Of a DNA stretch of 64,000 nt, positions 9,647 through 19,099 are shown piece by piece. The position numbers were made by a program, and so were the translations under genes. How positions within the stretch are numbered: position 1 is the first letter of the stretch; each line of letters opens with the position of its first letter. Below the pieces are notes generated by a model. That model saw only the letters and a program-made list of their open reading frames with translations. It did no database searches and was not told the origin of the DNA. The DNA comes from Alistipes indistinctus YIT 12060 (GTDB taxonomy: Bacteria; Bacteroidota; Bacteroidia; Bacteroidales; Rikenellaceae): assembly GCF_025144995.1 (NCBI RefSeq), contig NZ_CP102250.1:1798001-1862000 (forward strand), given 5' to 3'.

Positions 9647-10258
9647 ATGTATATCGCCATTGCCGGAAATATCGGTTCGGGAAAGACTTCCCTGACCGGA
9701 ATCCTCGCCGAACGGACCGGTGCGAGGGCCTATTACGAAGATAGCGACAATCCTTATATCGGGGATTTCTACGAGGATATGAACCGCTGGTCGTTCAATC
9801 TGCAGATCTATTTTCTCGGGCAGCGCATCCGCGAGGCGGCGGCGATCCTCTCCGAAGGGGCAGATTTGATTCAGGACCGTACGATCTACGAAGATGCTTA
9901 TATTTTCGCGTCGAACCTGCACGGGCTGGGATTGATGTCTTCGCGCGATTTCGATACCTACATGAAAATTTTCGACCTTGCCACGGGATTGATCCGCAAA
10001 CCCGACCTGTTGATTTATCTCAAAGCGAGCGTCCCGACCCTCGTCAAACAGATTAAGAAACGCGGACGTGCTTACGAGGCCAGCATTCAGGAGGGTTACC
10101 TCGAACAACTGAACCGGAAGTACGAAGAGTGGATCAACAATATTTACCAAGGCGAAGTGATGACGATTGATGTCGATACGGTCAATTTCATCGAGAATCC
10201 GTCGTTGCTCGACGGCGTCGTGGCGCGTATCGCCGAATTTAAAACACGAGGCCGCTGA
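9647..10258 (+). CDS. Deoxynucleoside kinase
   Basis: A 203-residue kinase of the dNK/dCK/dGK family that phosphorylates deoxynucleosides for nucleotide salvage. It shows the P-loop GNIGSGKTSL (residues 7-16), the acidic ED pair in YYEDSDNPY, the catalytic/substrate motif QDRTIYEDA (about residues 82-90) and a LID region KKRGRAYE. The nucleobase preference cannot be assigned. The TGA stop shares a base with the ATG of the following methyltransferase, so the two are translationally coupled. Confidence 0.92.
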   Translation: MYIAIAGNIGSGKTSLTGILAERTGARAYYEDSDNPYIGDFYEDMNRWSFNLQIYFLGQRIREAAAILSEGADLIQDRTIYEDAYIFASNLHGLGLMSSRDFDTYMKIFDLATGLIRKPDLLIYLKASVPTLVKQIKKRGRAYEASIQEGYLEQLNRKYEEWINNIYQGEVMTIDVDTVNFIENPSLLDGVVARIAEFKTRGR

Positions 10259-11847
10259 TGGTGAAGCGATCGTTGCCCCGTCGGCCGTCTTCCTTCTCGT
10301 CCAGGCGCGCGGCCGCGTTGCCGGGAGAGATCGAAACAACGGAAATCCAGCCGTTCCCGGTTGGGTTCTGCCGCAGCACCGAAGAGTTGCTCGGCGGTAG
10401 TGACGCACGCTCTCTTTTGGCTGCGCTCGATACCCCGTCGCCCGTTTCGGTGCGTTTCAATCCTTATAAAGTTCAGGGACCCTCCGGGCAACGGATATCC
10501 GGAAACGATCCTTCGGTAAATCCGACGGGTGAATCCGTTGTTGTTACCGGAGGAAATCCTATCGATTCAGCTCCCTTTTCGCAGGGGACGGATTCCGGAG
10601 GGACGCCGTTGATCCGTCCGGCCCGACTGGCCGGGAACGAAGTGCCTTGGTGCCGGTACGGGTACTACCTGCCGCAACGTCCTTCGTTTACGCTCGATCC
10701 GGCGTTTCATGCGGGAGCCTATTATGTGCAGGAGGCCGGGTCGATGTTTGTCGAGCGTATCTTCCGGCAATTGTTCGAACCGGATACCCCGTTGCGCATA
10801 CTCGATCTCTGTGCCGCTCCGGGCGGTAAAACGACGTTGCTTTCGACCCTGGCCGGTGCGTCGGGGTTGGTTGTCGCCAACGAAGTGATCCGCCAACGGG
10901 CCGGGACGCTTGTCGATAACGTACGCAAATGGGGAATCGGGAATACCTTAGTGACGAACAACGATCCGTCGCATTTCGCGTCGCTGCGTCACTATTTCGA
11001 CCTGGTGCTGGTCGATGCTCCGTGTTCGGGCGAGGGGATGTTCCGCAAAACGCCGGGAGCCCGCACCGAATGGAGCGAAGCCAATGTGAAACTTTGCGCT
11101 GCGCGCGGACGGCGCATCCTCGGCGATGTGTGGGAGGCGCTGCGTCCCGGCGGAATTCTCGTTTACAGTACCTGTACGTTCAACGTACAGGAGAACGAGG
11201 AGACGGTCGAGTGGCTTGCATCGGAGTACGATTGCGAACCGGTGGACGTTACGGCAGATCCGGCCTGGGGTATCGTACAGGGGGAGGCAGCCGGAATGGC
11301 GACCTTCCGTTTTTTCCCGCACCGCGTACAGTCCGAAGGGTTCTTTGCCGCCGTGCTGCGTAAAGGCGACGGTAGGGTCAGGGTGCAGGTTCCGAAACCC
11401 CGCAAAGCGATATTTGCACCGTTGGCGCGCCGTGAAGGCGAAGAGGCGGCCCGTTGGGTCGGCCAGCCGCAGCAGATGCTTTTCCAGCGGGTCGGCGAGA
11501 ATATCCATGCCTATTACGCGCCGCAGTTTCAGGCTGTGCGGGAAATATCCGAGAGCCTTTCAGTACTTTGTTCGGGGGTGTTGTGCGGTCAGCTTTTCGG
11601 AGGAAAGCTGCGGCCGGAACATTCGCTCGCGCTGTTCCATGACGTTTCGCGCCGGCAGGTTCCGGTTGTGGAATTGTCGCCCGATGAAGCGGTCGCTTAT
11701 CTGCGCAAGGCGGATATCTCCCCGGTCAGGTTGCAGGAGGGAATCAACCTCGTCACCTTCGACGGCCTGCCGTTGGGATGGATCAAACGCATCGGCGCAC
11801 GCAGCAACAACATGTACCCGAAGGAGCTGCGGATCGTCAACCTGTAA
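10258..11847 (+). CDS. RNA m5C methyltransferase, NOL1/NOP2/Sun family (RsmF-like)
   Basis: A 529-residue S-adenosylmethionine-dependent RNA cytosine-5 methyltransferase, probably acting on rRNA. The SAM motif LDLCAAPGGKTTLLS lies near residue 182, followed by VLVDAPCSGEGMFRK and YSTCTFNVQENEE; the cysteines in the last two are the two catalytic Cys of the family. The C-terminal 150 residues match the extra RNA-binding part found in RsmF-type enzymes. The N-terminus carries an unusual low-complexity insert rich in Gly, Pro and Ser (about residues 78-115) and an Arg/Pro-rich opening. It overlaps the deoxynucleoside kinase by one base. The fold is certain, the rRNA site is inferred. Confidence 0.9.
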   Translation: MVKRSLPRRPSSFSSRRAAALPGEIETTEIQPFPVGFCRSTEELLGGSDARSLLAALDTPSPVSVRFNPYKVQGPSGQRISGNDPSVNPTGESVVVTGGNPIDSAPFSQGTDSGGTPLIRPARLAGNEVPWCRYGYYLPQRPSFTLDPAFHAGAYYVQEAGSMFVERIFRQLFEPDTPLRILDLCAAPGGKTTLLSTLAGASGLVVANEVIRQRAGTLVDNVRKWGIGNTLVTNNDPSHFASLRHYFDLVLVDAPCSGEGMFRKTPGARTEWSEANVKLCAARGRRILGDVWEALRPGGILVYSTCTFNVQENEETVEWLASEYDCEPVDVTADPAWGIVQGEAAGMATFRFFPHRVQSEGFFAAVLRKGDGRVRVQVPKPRKAIFAPLARREGEEAARWVGQPQQMLFQRVGENIHAYYAPQFQAVREISESLSVLCSGVLCGQLFGGKLRPEHSLALFHDVSRRQVPVVELSPDEAVAYLRKADISPVRLQEGINLVTFDGLPLGWIKRIGARSNNMYPKELRIVNL

Positions 11848-11861
11848 AATTGGAACCGCCG

Positions 11862-11892
11862 TTTGTTTCACTCTCCATTCTCGCTATCTTTG
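11862..11892 (+). promoter_or_regulatory. Bacteroidota-type promoter of ruvB
   Basis: A -33 TTTG (11862-11865) and a -7 TATCTTTG (11885-11892) are separated by 19 bp, a full match to the group consensus. The -7 box ends only 6 bases before the ruvB ATG, so the transcript should be leaderless or nearly so. Confidence 0.8.
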
Positions 11893-11898
11893 CATCGT

Positions 11899-12903
11899 AT
11901 GTCCAATATCCGCAACATAGAGACCGACCTCGAGTTCGAGAACAAAATCCGTCCGCAGGAGCTGACCTCGTTCAGCGGGCAGGATAAGATCGTCGACAAC
12001 CTGACGGTCTTCATCCAGGCGGCCAAGATGCGCGACGAGGCGCTCGACCATGTGCTGCTGCACGGTCCTCCGGGACTCGGCAAGACGACGCTGGCCAATA
12101 TCATCAGCCGCGAAATGGGGGCTTCGCTCAAGATGACCTCCGGTCCGGTGCTCGACAAGCCGGGCGATCTTGCGGGGTTGCTGACGAACCTCGAAGAGGG
12201 GGATATTCTCTTTATCGACGAAATCCACCGGCTCAGTCCGATCGTGGAGGAGTACCTCTATTCGGCGATGGAGGACTACAAGATCGACATCATGCTCGAC
12301 AAAGGTCCCAGCGCCCGGTCGATCCAGATCGAACTGAATCCTTTTACCCTGGTAGGCGCCACCACGCGCAGCGGACTGCTGACCAGTCCGCTGAGGGCCC
12401 GTTTCGGTATCCAGTGCCATTTGGAGTATTACGACAGCAATGTGCTTTCCGGGATTATCCGCCGCTCGGCGTCGATTCTGGACGTGCCGATCGATGATCA
12501 GGCGGCCTGTGAAATCGCGATGCGCAGCCGGGGTACGCCCCGTATCGCCAATGCGCTGCTGCGCCGCGTGCGCGATTTTGCGATGGTTAAAGGAAAGGGG
12601 CATATCACGTTGGAAATTACCCGTTATGCGCTCGAGGCACTCAATATCGACTCGCGCGGTCTCGACCAGATGGACAATAAAATCCTCGGTACGATCATCC
12701 ATAAGTTCGGCGGCGGCCCAGTGGGGCTCGGTACCGTAGCGACGGCCGTGAGCGAAGATGCCGGAACGATCGAGGAGGTGTACGAACCGTTCCTGATCAA
12801 GGAAGGTTTCCTTAAACGCACGCCCCGCGGCCGTGAAGCGACCGAACTCGCCTATTCCCACCTGGGCGTCGTTCGCCCCGATCGCCAGGAGACGTTGTTT
12901 TAA
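11899..12903 (+). CDS. ruvB: Holliday junction branch migration ATPase RuvB
   Basis: AAA+ motor that drives branch migration of Holliday junctions with RuvA; RuvA and RuvC are not adjacent. The protein is 334 residues, normal for RuvB. The start [19 protein letters not shown] was chosen because codons further up overlap the promoter. Visible features are Walker [12 protein letters not shown], Walker [11 protein letters not shown], sensor 1 [11 protein letters not shown], the arginine-finger region LRARFGI and the C-terminal winged-helix domain ending in KRTPRGREA. Confidence 0.97.
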   Translation: MSNIRNIETDLEFENKIRPQELTSFSGQDKIVDNLTVFIQAAKMRDEALDHVLLHGPPGLGKTTLANIISREMGASLKMTSGPVLDKPGDLAGLLTNLEEGDILFIDEIHRLSPIVEEYLYSAMEDYKIDIMLDKGPSARSIQIELNPFTLVGATTRSGLLTSPLRARFGIQCHLEYYDSNVLSGIIRRSASILDVPIDDQAACEIAMRSRGTPRIANALLRRVRDFAMVKGKGHITLEITRYALEALNIDSRGLDQMDNKILGTIIHKFGGGPVGLGTVATAVSEDAGTIEEVYEPFLIKEGFLKRTPRGREATELAYSHLGVVRPDRQETLF

Positions 12904-12971
12904 TCCCGGTTGTATACCTCGCCGGGATTTACTATTTTTATCGGAAATTAACCTAAATCGAACCGTTTCCG

Positions 12972-15779
12972 ATGAAAAAAACTCTCCCGGTCTTGTTACG
13001 GACCCTCCCCCTGTTATTCCTGTTGTATAGTGCCGGCGTTTTGCAAGCGCAGGTTTTCAGTGTCAGTGAACTGCGTTGCGAGCAGTCGCAGCGGCCGCTT
13101 GCCGTCGATCCCGCAGGGCCGCGGCTGAGTTGGCAGCTCAATGCCGACAGGCGTGGTTGCCTGCAAAGCGCTTATCGCATTCTCGTGGCCGATTCGCCCG
13201 TAGCGCTTGCCGACGACAACGGTAATGTCTGGGATAGCGGCAAAGTCTTCTCGGATCGGTCGGTGCTGGTACCTTATGGCGGTCCGGCTTTACAACCCGG
13301 CAAAGCGTATTGTTGGAAAGTGCAGGCATGGGATGCCGACGGGAATCTCTCGCCGTGGAGCCTGCCCGCCTCGTTCGGAACCGGATTAATGAGCATGCAG
13401 GATTGGAACGGGGCGAAATGGATCGCGATGGAGCCGGACGTCGATTCGCTCAAGTGCATCGAAGGCAATACAGGCAAATGGAAAGACGGCGGTCCGGTTT
13501 TTGACAAACCCGTGGCTCCGTACAAACTGCCCCAGTTGCGTCGTGAGTTTACCGCTACCAAGCCTGTCAAGCGTGCGATGGCCTATATCTGCGGGCTCGG
13601 GCAGTTCGAAATGTTTCTCAATGGAGAAAAGGTCGGCGATCACTTCCTGGATCCGGCCTGGACGAAATTCGACAAAGAGGCGCAATACGTGGCTTTCGAT
13701 ATTACCGGAGAGCTTCGTGACGGGAAAAATGCCGTCGGTGTGATGCTCGGTAACGGCTATTACCACACGCCGCACGGGCGTTACCTGAAATTACTCTTCT
13801 CTTATGGCGCGCCGAAAATGATCTGCAAGCTGCAGATCGAGTACGCTGACGGTACGGCACAGACCGTCGTTTCCGATGATAAATGGCGTGCGAGCGAAAG
13901 TCCGGTCACTTTTTCGAGTATTTACGGCGGTGAGGATTACGATGCATCAGCCGTGCAGCCAGGGTGGGCCGAACCCGGATTCGACGACCGGAAATGGAAG
14001 AAGGCCGTTCTGACGCAGGGCGCCGGAGTGAAGCTGATCCCGCAGATTTCGGAACCGCTCAAGGTGATGGAACGTATTCCGACCGTGCGCCGTTTCCGTG
14101 CGGCCAACGGCAATTGGGTCTATGATTTGGGCCAGAATGCGTCGGGTATCGTGCAATTGACGGTTCGTGCTGTAACTCCCCAGTCAATAAAATTGATTCC
14201 CGGAGAGCTGATCAACGACGACAGCACGGTCAACCAGCGTGCGTCGGGCGCTCCGTTCTACCATGTATATACGGCCAGGGGCGACGGTTCCTCCGAGACG
14301 TGGCATCCGCAGTTTACCTATTACGGATTCCGCTATGTCGAGGTAGAGGGGGCCGTTCCCGCCGGGGAATCCAATCCCGGGGCTTTGCCCGAGGTGATCG
14401 ATATTACGGGGTTGCATACGCGCAATTCGGCGGCACAGGTCGGAACCTTTGCCTGTTCCGATCCGTTGTTCAACAAGATTCACACGCTCATCGACTGGGC
14501 GGTACGCAGCAATATGGCCAGCGTGCTGACCGACTGCCCGCACCGTGAGAAGCTCGGCTGGCTGGAGGTAACGCACCTGATGGGCGGCTCGATCCAGTAC
14601 CGTTACGATATTTCCCGGCTCTATGCGAAACAGGTAAACGATATGCGTACCGCACAGCATGCCAACGGTATGGTGCCGACGATTGCCCCGCAGTACGTCA
14701 CCTTCTCGCCTGATTTTATCGATACGCCCGAATGGGGAAGCGCCTTTGTCATCATTCCGTGGAACCTGTACGAATGGTACGGGGATTTGGCTCCGCTGCG
14801 CGACAATTACGAGCGGATGAAGCGGTACGTCGACTACCTTGGTTCGCGGGCCGATAACCATATCGTCGCCTACGGCCTGGGCGATTGGTACGACATCGGT
14901 CCCGACCGTCCCGGTTATGCGCAGCTGACCTCCAACGGCGTGACGGCTACGGCGATCTATTACCAGGATGTGAAAATACTCGAGCGAGCCGCCCGCCTGC
15001 TGGGCAAAGAGGCCGACGTCCGGAAGTACGCTGCATTGGCGTCCGACATCAAACGGGCGTTCAACGAGAAATTCTTCGATAAAAAAACGCTGAAATACGA
15101 CCGGGACAGTCAGACGGCCAATTCGATCGCGTTGCATATGGATTTGGTCGAGCCGCAATACAAGGCAGTTGTACGGCAAAACCTGATCGACGATATCCGT
15201 CGCCGCGGCAATGCGCTGACCGCTGGTGACGTGGGTTACCGCTATGTGTTGCGGGCACTGGAAGAAAACGATGCGTCGGAAGTTATCTACGACATGAACA
15301 GTCGGTACGATGTGCCGGGCTATGGGTACCAGCTTGCGCACGGTGCAACCTGCCTGACCGAATCGTGGCAGGCCTACCGCGAGGTGTCGAACAACCATTG
15401 CATGCTGGGGCACCTGATGGAATGGCTTTACAGCGGTTTGGGCGGCATTCGCCAGAGTCCCGGTTCGGCGGGCTACAAAGAGATCGTGATCCGTCCGCAG
15501 GTGGTCGGAGATATTCATTCCGCGGCCGTGTCGTTCCGTTCGCCGTACGGGCTGATTCGCAGCGAATGGAGCGATTCACCGCAACAGTACCGGCAGCGTG
15601 TCGAAATTCCGGCCAATACGACGGCGCTCGTTTACCTGCCTGCCGTCGATCCGGCAGCCGTTTCCGAGAGCGGCGTTCCGCTCGGGGAGGTGCCGGGATT
15701 GTCGGTTCGCGAGCGCGGTAAGGATTACCTGGCGGTAGCCGTCGGATCGGGCATTTACGATTTCCGGGTGGCGCGATAG
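12972..15779 (+). CDS. Secreted GH78 alpha-L-rhamnosidase
   Basis: A 935-residue exported enzyme that removes alpha-linked L-rhamnose from plant or host glycans. A signal peptide (MKKTLPVLLRTLPLLFLLYSAG, quoted in part, ending near LQAQ) is followed by the N-terminal fibronectin-like and beta-sandwich domains (to about residue 450). The catalytic (alpha/alpha)6 barrel carries the family motif TDCPHREKLGW near residue 520 and GDWYDIGP near residue 637. A C-terminal beta-sandwich starts about residue 830 (SPYGLIRSEW). It lies alone rather than in a SusCD polysaccharide-utilisation locus; a second likely rhamnosidase-type enzyme lies at 21301. Confidence 0.93.
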   Translation: MKKTLPVLLRTLPLLFLLYSAGVLQAQVFSVSELRCEQSQRPLAVDPAGPRLSWQLNADRRGCLQSAYRILVADSPVALADDNGNVWDSGKVFSDRSVLVPYGGPALQPGKAYCWKVQAWDADGNLSPWSLPASFGTGLMSMQDWNGAKWIAMEPDVDSLKCIEGNTGKWKDGGPVFDKPVAPYKLPQLRREFTATKPVKRAMAYICGLGQFEMFLNGEKVGDHFLDPAWTKFDKEAQYVAFDITGELRDGKNAVGVMLGNGYYHTPHGRYLKLLFSYGAPKMICKLQIEYADGTAQTVVSDDKWRASESPVTFSSIYGGEDYDASAVQPGWAEPGFDDRKWKKAVLTQGAGVKLIPQISEPLKVMERIPTVRRFRAANGNWVYDLGQNASGIVQLTVRAVTPQSIKLIPGELINDDSTVNQRASGAPFYHVYTARGDGSSETWHPQFTYYGFRYVEVEGAVPAGESNPGALPEVIDITGLHTRNSAAQVGTFACSDPLFNKIHTLIDWAVRSNMASVLTDCPHREKLGWLEVTHLMGGSIQYRYDISRLYAKQVNDMRTAQHANGMVPTIAPQYVTFSPDFIDTPEWGSAFVIIPWNLYEWYGDLAPLRDNYERMKRYVDYLGSRADNHIVAYGLGDWYDIGPDRPGYAQLTSNGVTATAIYYQDVKILERAARLLGKEADVRKYAALASDIKRAFNEKFFDKKTLKYDRDSQTANSIALHMDLVEPQYKAVVRQNLIDDIRRRGNALTAGDVGYRYVLRALEENDASEVIYDMNSRYDVPGYGYQLAHGATCLTESWQAYREVSNNHCMLGHLMEWLYSGLGGIRQSPGSAGYKEIVIRPQVVGDIHSAAVSFRSPYGLIRSEWSDSPQQYRQRVEIPANTTALVYLPAVDPAAVSESGVPLGEVPGLSVRERGKDYLAVAVGSGIYDFRVAR

Positions 15780-15926
15780 GCTTTGTCGCTGGCAGGGTGG
15801 AAGAGTCTGCATGCGTTGTGGCTTCACGATTGTTGATAAATTCGCAGTAACTTTTGGCAGAATGCAAATCACTGTTTGGATCGAATCCATAATTTTATAC
15901 CCGTACAAACGCTAATACGAGCCAGC

Positions 15927-16250
15927 ATGACGCAACTTACCGGAAAAGCCCCCGAACTGGATCTTGAGTTAGACAGCGAGATTGCAGACGGTATTTATTC
16001 GAACCTTGCGATTATTTCACACTCAGCATCCGAATTTGTCGTGGATTTCGCCACGATTCTGCCGGGTCTTGCCAAACCTAAAATACGCAGCCGTATCGTG
16101 CTGACACCCGAACATGCCAAGCGGCTGATGCTTTCGTTGCAGGACAATATTGCGCGTTATGAGGCGTCGAACGGCCTGATAGGCCTGACTCCCACGGCCG
16201 CAGAGGAGAGTACGATGCCGTTGGGGTTCTGTAATAAAGGCGAAGCCTGA
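15927..16250 (+). CDS. DUF3467 family protein
   Basis: A 107-residue protein typical of Bacteroidota. It matches the DUF3467 pattern: an acidic start, YSNLAIISHSASEFVVDFA, then SRIVLTPEHAKRLMLSLQDNI, which is the conserved core. The start MTQLTGKAPELDL was preferred over codons above it. The function is not known; the helix-rich C-terminal segment (HAKRLMLSLQDNIARYE) is the most conserved part of the family. It converges with the peroxiredoxin gene. Confidence 0.85.
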   Translation: MTQLTGKAPELDLELDSEIADGIYSNLAIISHSASEFVVDFATILPGLAKPKIRSRIVLTPEHAKRLMLSLQDNIARYEASNGLIGLTPTAAEESTMPLGFCNKGEA

Positions 16251-16302
16251 TCCCGCCCGCAGCTCCGACAAACCGGACTTGATCGGGTAGAAATAGAACG
16301 AA

Positions 16303-16332
16303 AGCGAGGGAAGCCATGTGGCTTCCCTCGCT
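16303..16332. terminator. Hairpin terminator between DUF3467 and peroxiredoxin genes
   Basis: A 13-bp perfect stem (16303-16315 with 16320-16332) with a 4-base loop lies between two converging genes. The minus-strand side is followed by a T-rich stretch, so it serves mainly the peroxiredoxin gene. Confidence 0.75.
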
Positions 16333-16362
16333 CGTTGAAACTTCAAAACGACTGATTGTTAA

Positions 16363-16995
16363 TTAATGTTTGCTCAGGTAATCGGCCACGCCTTTGCCTG
16401 AAGCTTCCATGGCATCTTTGCCTTTCGACCAGTTGGCCGGGCATACCTCGCCGAACTCTTCGAAGTGTTGCAGGGCGTCGACCATGCGCAGTACTTCGTC
16501 CACATTGCGGCCCAGCGGCAGGTCGTTGATTACGTAATGGCGGATGTTGCCTTCCTTGTCGATCAGGAAAAGGCCGCGGTAAGCCACGGCCGTACCGGTG
16601 CTGATCGCATTGCCATCGTCGTCGTAATCGTAGTCGGAGGCGAGCACGCCGTAATTTTCCGAGATCGTTTTCGACAGGTCGGAAATAATCGGGAAGGTTA
16701 CCCCGTGGATACCGCCTTTGTTCTTATCGGTTTGCAGCCATGCGAAGTGCGAAAATTCGGAATCCACCGAACAGCCGACTACGGCTACATTGCGCTTTTC
16801 GAATTCGGCCAGCTTTTCCTGGAAGGCATGCAACTCGGTCGGGCAGACGAATGTGAAGTCGAGCGGATAGAAGAACAGCACGACGTACTTGTTGCCTACG
16901 TACTGGTCGAGTGAAAAGTGTTCGACGATCTGGTTTCCGTTTACCACTGCCGTAGCATCGATGTGCGGTGCTTTTTTACCAATCATTGCTTTCAT
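16363..16995 (-). CDS. Typical 2-Cys peroxiredoxin (AhpC/Prx1 type)
   Basis: A 210-residue thiol peroxidase that reduces hydrogen peroxide and organic peroxides. The peroxidatic cysteine is in DFTFVCPTEL and the resolving cysteine in GEVCPANW. The GG..LG-type region is replaced by KNKGGIHGV and a YDYDDDGNA insertion. The long C-terminal tail (KGVADYLSKH) is usual for Prx1-type proteins. No ahpF reductase is adjacent. The gene has its own promoter at 17033-17064; an OxyR site was not recognised. Confidence 0.94.
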   Translation of the reverse strand: MKAMIGKKAPHIDATAVVNGNQIVEHFSLDQYVGNKYVVLFFYPLDFTFVCPTELHAFQEKLAEFEKRNVAVVGCSVDSEFSHFAWLQTDKNKGGIHGVTFPIISDLSKTISENYGVLASDYDYDDDGNAISTGTAVAYRGLFLIDKEGNIRHYVINDLPLGRNVDEVLRMVDALQHFEEFGEVCPANWSKGKDAMEASGKGVADYLSKH

Positions 16996-17032
16996 ATCGT
17001 ATCGTTTTAATTATTGTTGGAATCTGTTTTTA

Positions 17033-17064
17033 CAAAGCTAATCCCCGGCCCCGGCGAATCCAAA
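17033..17064 (-). promoter_or_regulatory. Bacteroidota-type promoter of the peroxiredoxin gene
   Basis: On the minus strand TTTG (17061-17064) and TAGCTTTG (17033-17040) are spaced 20 bp apart, a full consensus match. The leader to the ATG at 16995 is about 30 bases. Confidence 0.8.
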
Positions 17065-17208
17065 TTTTTGCGATCGGTAGTTTTTATCGTATGATAGGCC
17101 TTTTTTATAGCTCGTACAATTTTTATTCCCTTGCACAAATCACGCCGAAAGGGAAGAGGTATGTGCGGATTTTGTTTATTTTTGCCGGTAACCGATCCGT
17201 AATAAATT

Positions 17209-18282
17209 ATGATTCCGCACCTTCGGCTGCAAAGCCAGCAATTGGCCGATCCTGTATTTGACTCGCCCCGGGAGCTCGTTTCATGGATGGGAGCCGTACA
17301 GGCACAGGATTACCGGATGGCGAAATGGGCGCTTCATCTCCGACTGCGCGCGGCTCCTGCCGGTGCCGTCGACGAGGCGCTCCGCAGCGGAGAAATCGTG
17401 CGCACGCATATCATGCGGCCGACCTGGCATTTCGTCGCAGGCGAAGATATCCGTTGGATGCTGATGCTTTCCGGGAAACGGGTCCGTCTTGCCAACGAAT
17501 CTTTCGGCCGTCGTTTCGGAATTTCCGAGGCGCAGTATTGCCGCTGCAACGACCTGATCGGAGATATGCTCCGGGGAGGCAAAAGTATGACCTGCCGGGA
17601 GATCGGTTCATCGCTCGAAAAAGCGGGTATTCCGGATGCTTCGCAACTGGTTCGCCGGTTCCTGCTCCGGGCTGAATCGGACGGGATCATTTGCAGCGGT
17701 CCCGACCGGGATCGTCAACCTACGTTCGCCCTGTTCGACGAACGGGTTCCCCGGGGTAAAGAACTTTCCCGGGACGAGGCACTGGCAACGCTCGCGACAC
17801 GCTATTTCCGCAGTCACACTCCCGCCACCCTGCAGGATTTCGTTTGGTGGTCGGGCCTGTCGCTTTCCGAAGCCCGCCGGGCGGTGGGTTCGATCCATGC
17901 CGATCTGGAGACCGGCAGGTTCGGCGGAAGCGAACTTTTGGTGCACCGTTACTGGTGCGGATCGAGGGATCCCCGTACCGGCGGCCGGGCAGCAGGCGAG
18001 GTGCTGCATTTGCTGCCGCCCTACGATGAATACCTGATCAGTTACAAGGAACGCGGGGAGGTGCTTTCGGAGCGTTATCGCTCCAAGGCATTCAACCGTT
18101 GGGGCATTTTTTATCCGGTGATTCTGCACAACGGACACATCGTGGGCAATTGGAAACCGGCGACGGGTAAACGGAAAGGAATATGTGAAACCTCTTTTTT
18201 CGATCCGAAATATTATTTCGATCCGGTTCTTCTGGATCATGCCGTGAAAAGGTATGGGGAATTTACCGGAAAGAGAGGTTAG
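17209..18282 (+). CDS. Winged-helix DNA-binding protein, AlkZ/YcaQ-like (HTH_42) family
   Basis: A 357-residue protein of the winged-helix family (formerly DUF1006, HTH_42) that includes the DNA glycosylases AlkZ and YcaQ, which unhook crosslinked or alkylated bases. The glycosylase signature Q-x-Q is present as GAVQAQDYRM (about residues 28-37), followed by HIMRPTWHFV. C-terminal features are LLPPYDEYLISYKER and GHIVGNWK. A repair role is inferred from the family; this subgroup may differ in substrate. A TATTTTTG -7-like box is at 17177-17184. Confidence 0.82.
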   Translation: MIPHLRLQSQQLADPVFDSPRELVSWMGAVQAQDYRMAKWALHLRLRAAPAGAVDEALRSGEIVRTHIMRPTWHFVAGEDIRWMLMLSGKRVRLANESFGRRFGISEAQYCRCNDLIGDMLRGGKSMTCREIGSSLEKAGIPDASQLVRRFLLRAESDGIICSGPDRDRQPTFALFDERVPRGKELSRDEALATLATRYFRSHTPATLQDFVWWSGLSLSEARRAVGSIHADLETGRFGGSELLVHRYWCGSRDPRTGGRAAGEVLHLLPPYDEYLISYKERGEVLSERYRSKAFNRWGIFYPVILHNGHIVGNWKPATGKRKGICETSFFDPKYYFDPVLLDHAVKRYGEFTGKRG

Positions 18283-18338
18283 AATTTGTATGGCGCTTCA
18301 TTTATTTCGGTGTGTCCCGGGAACCGACAGAAATAACA

Positions 18339-18370
18339 AAACGGTGCGAATGAAATTCGCACCGTTTCTT
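18339..18370. terminator. Terminator shared by the AlkZ-like gene and tRNA-Ser(CGA)
   Basis: A 12-bp perfect stem (18339-18350 with 18356-18367) with a 5-base loop; T-rich on the plus side. It sits between a plus-strand gene and a minus-strand tRNA and can serve both. Confidence 0.85.
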
Positions 18371-18374
18371 TCTG

Positions 18375-18461
18375 CGGAGAGATAGGGATTCGAACCCTAG
18401 GTACAGTTGCCCGTACACCGCATTTCGAGTGCGGCCCGATCGACCACTCCGGCATCTCTCC
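18375..18461 (-). tRNA. tRNA-Ser(CGA)
   Basis: An 87-base class II tRNA on the minus strand. The acceptor GGAGAGA pairs with TCTCTCC, a long variable arm is present, the T loop is GGGTTCGAATCCC, and the anticodon loop CTCGAAA gives CGA. The CCA end is not fully encoded. A -7 box TATCTTTG lies 14 bases upstream. Confidence 0.95.
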
Positions 18462-18474
18462 TTCGATCAGGTTG

Positions 18475-18482
18475 CAAAGATA
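18475..18482 (-). promoter_or_regulatory. -7 element of tRNA-Ser(CGA)
   Basis: TATCTTTG on the minus strand, 14 bases before the tRNA 5' end. No good -33 element is visible at the expected distance. Confidence 0.5.
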
Positions 18483-18539
18483 ATGATTCGTTCCGATTAT
18501 CGATGCATTTCGGGGCAAAAAATGTTAGAAATCCTTCTT

Positions 18540-19099
18540 TCAGAACAGCACGCCAGCCCGTAGGACGATCGAATGGTGGTTCAGTCGTTCCCGGAATTCG
18601 ACGGAAAAATGGTCGTCCGAATACCCTTTGAGCCGTTCCAATTCCTGGAATTCGTAACCTGCATTCAGTAATAGCTGCAGTTTTCCCCGCAGCGCGATTT
18701 CGGCGCCGATGGCCGGATTCAGCAACATTCCGCCGTTCGTGCAGCTCGCCAGAGCAAACGAATAGCCGGCTCCGCAGTTCAGGTAAGGCGTAATTTTGCG
18801 GGGGCGGGTCATCCGGAATCTCAGGCTTCCAGACAGTGGCAGCAGTGCTTTTTCATAGACGGAGATCCCGGTTCCGGCGCCGACGGCCCAGCGGCGGCTG
18901 AGGTTGTAGTAGCCGGATACCTGCCACAGCAGCGGAGTGCTTGCGGGACGGTCGAGTGCAACGGCGGTGCCCAGGGTCGTTTCCCATGAGAAGTGCGGGC
19001 AGGCAGCCTGTTCGGACGATGTGCCGGATTGTTCCGATGAGTCTGCGGGAGATAGTAGCTCAGCCCGGCACAGAGGAGTAGGTGCAGCAGCTTTTTCAT
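18540..19099 (-). pseudogene. Outer-membrane beta-barrel protein, frameshifted near its signal peptide
   Basis: The start ATG at 19099 overlaps the stop of the lipoprotein gene (ATGA) and opens a signal peptide MKKLLHLLLCAGLS. About 15 codons later that frame leads nowhere, while an adjacent frame (from SPADSSEQSG) continues as a convincing small porin. It has alternating beta strands (WQVSGYYNLSRRWAVGAGTG, LNCGAGYSF), and its end RAGVLF has the C-terminal phenylalanine of BAM substrates. A single-base indel around 19045-19060 explains this. It may be a real mutation, a sequence error or programmed slippage; I annotate one broken gene. Confidence 0.65.

Noticed and set aside
8264-10408. 714-codon minus-strand frame over the glycosyltransferase and kinase genes
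   Set aside because: A shadow of two clear plus-strand genes with complete motifs; no start signal or domain.
14184-15518. Long minus-strand frame within the rhamnosidase gene
   Set aside because: Antisense shadow; the plus strand carries the full GH78 sequence.
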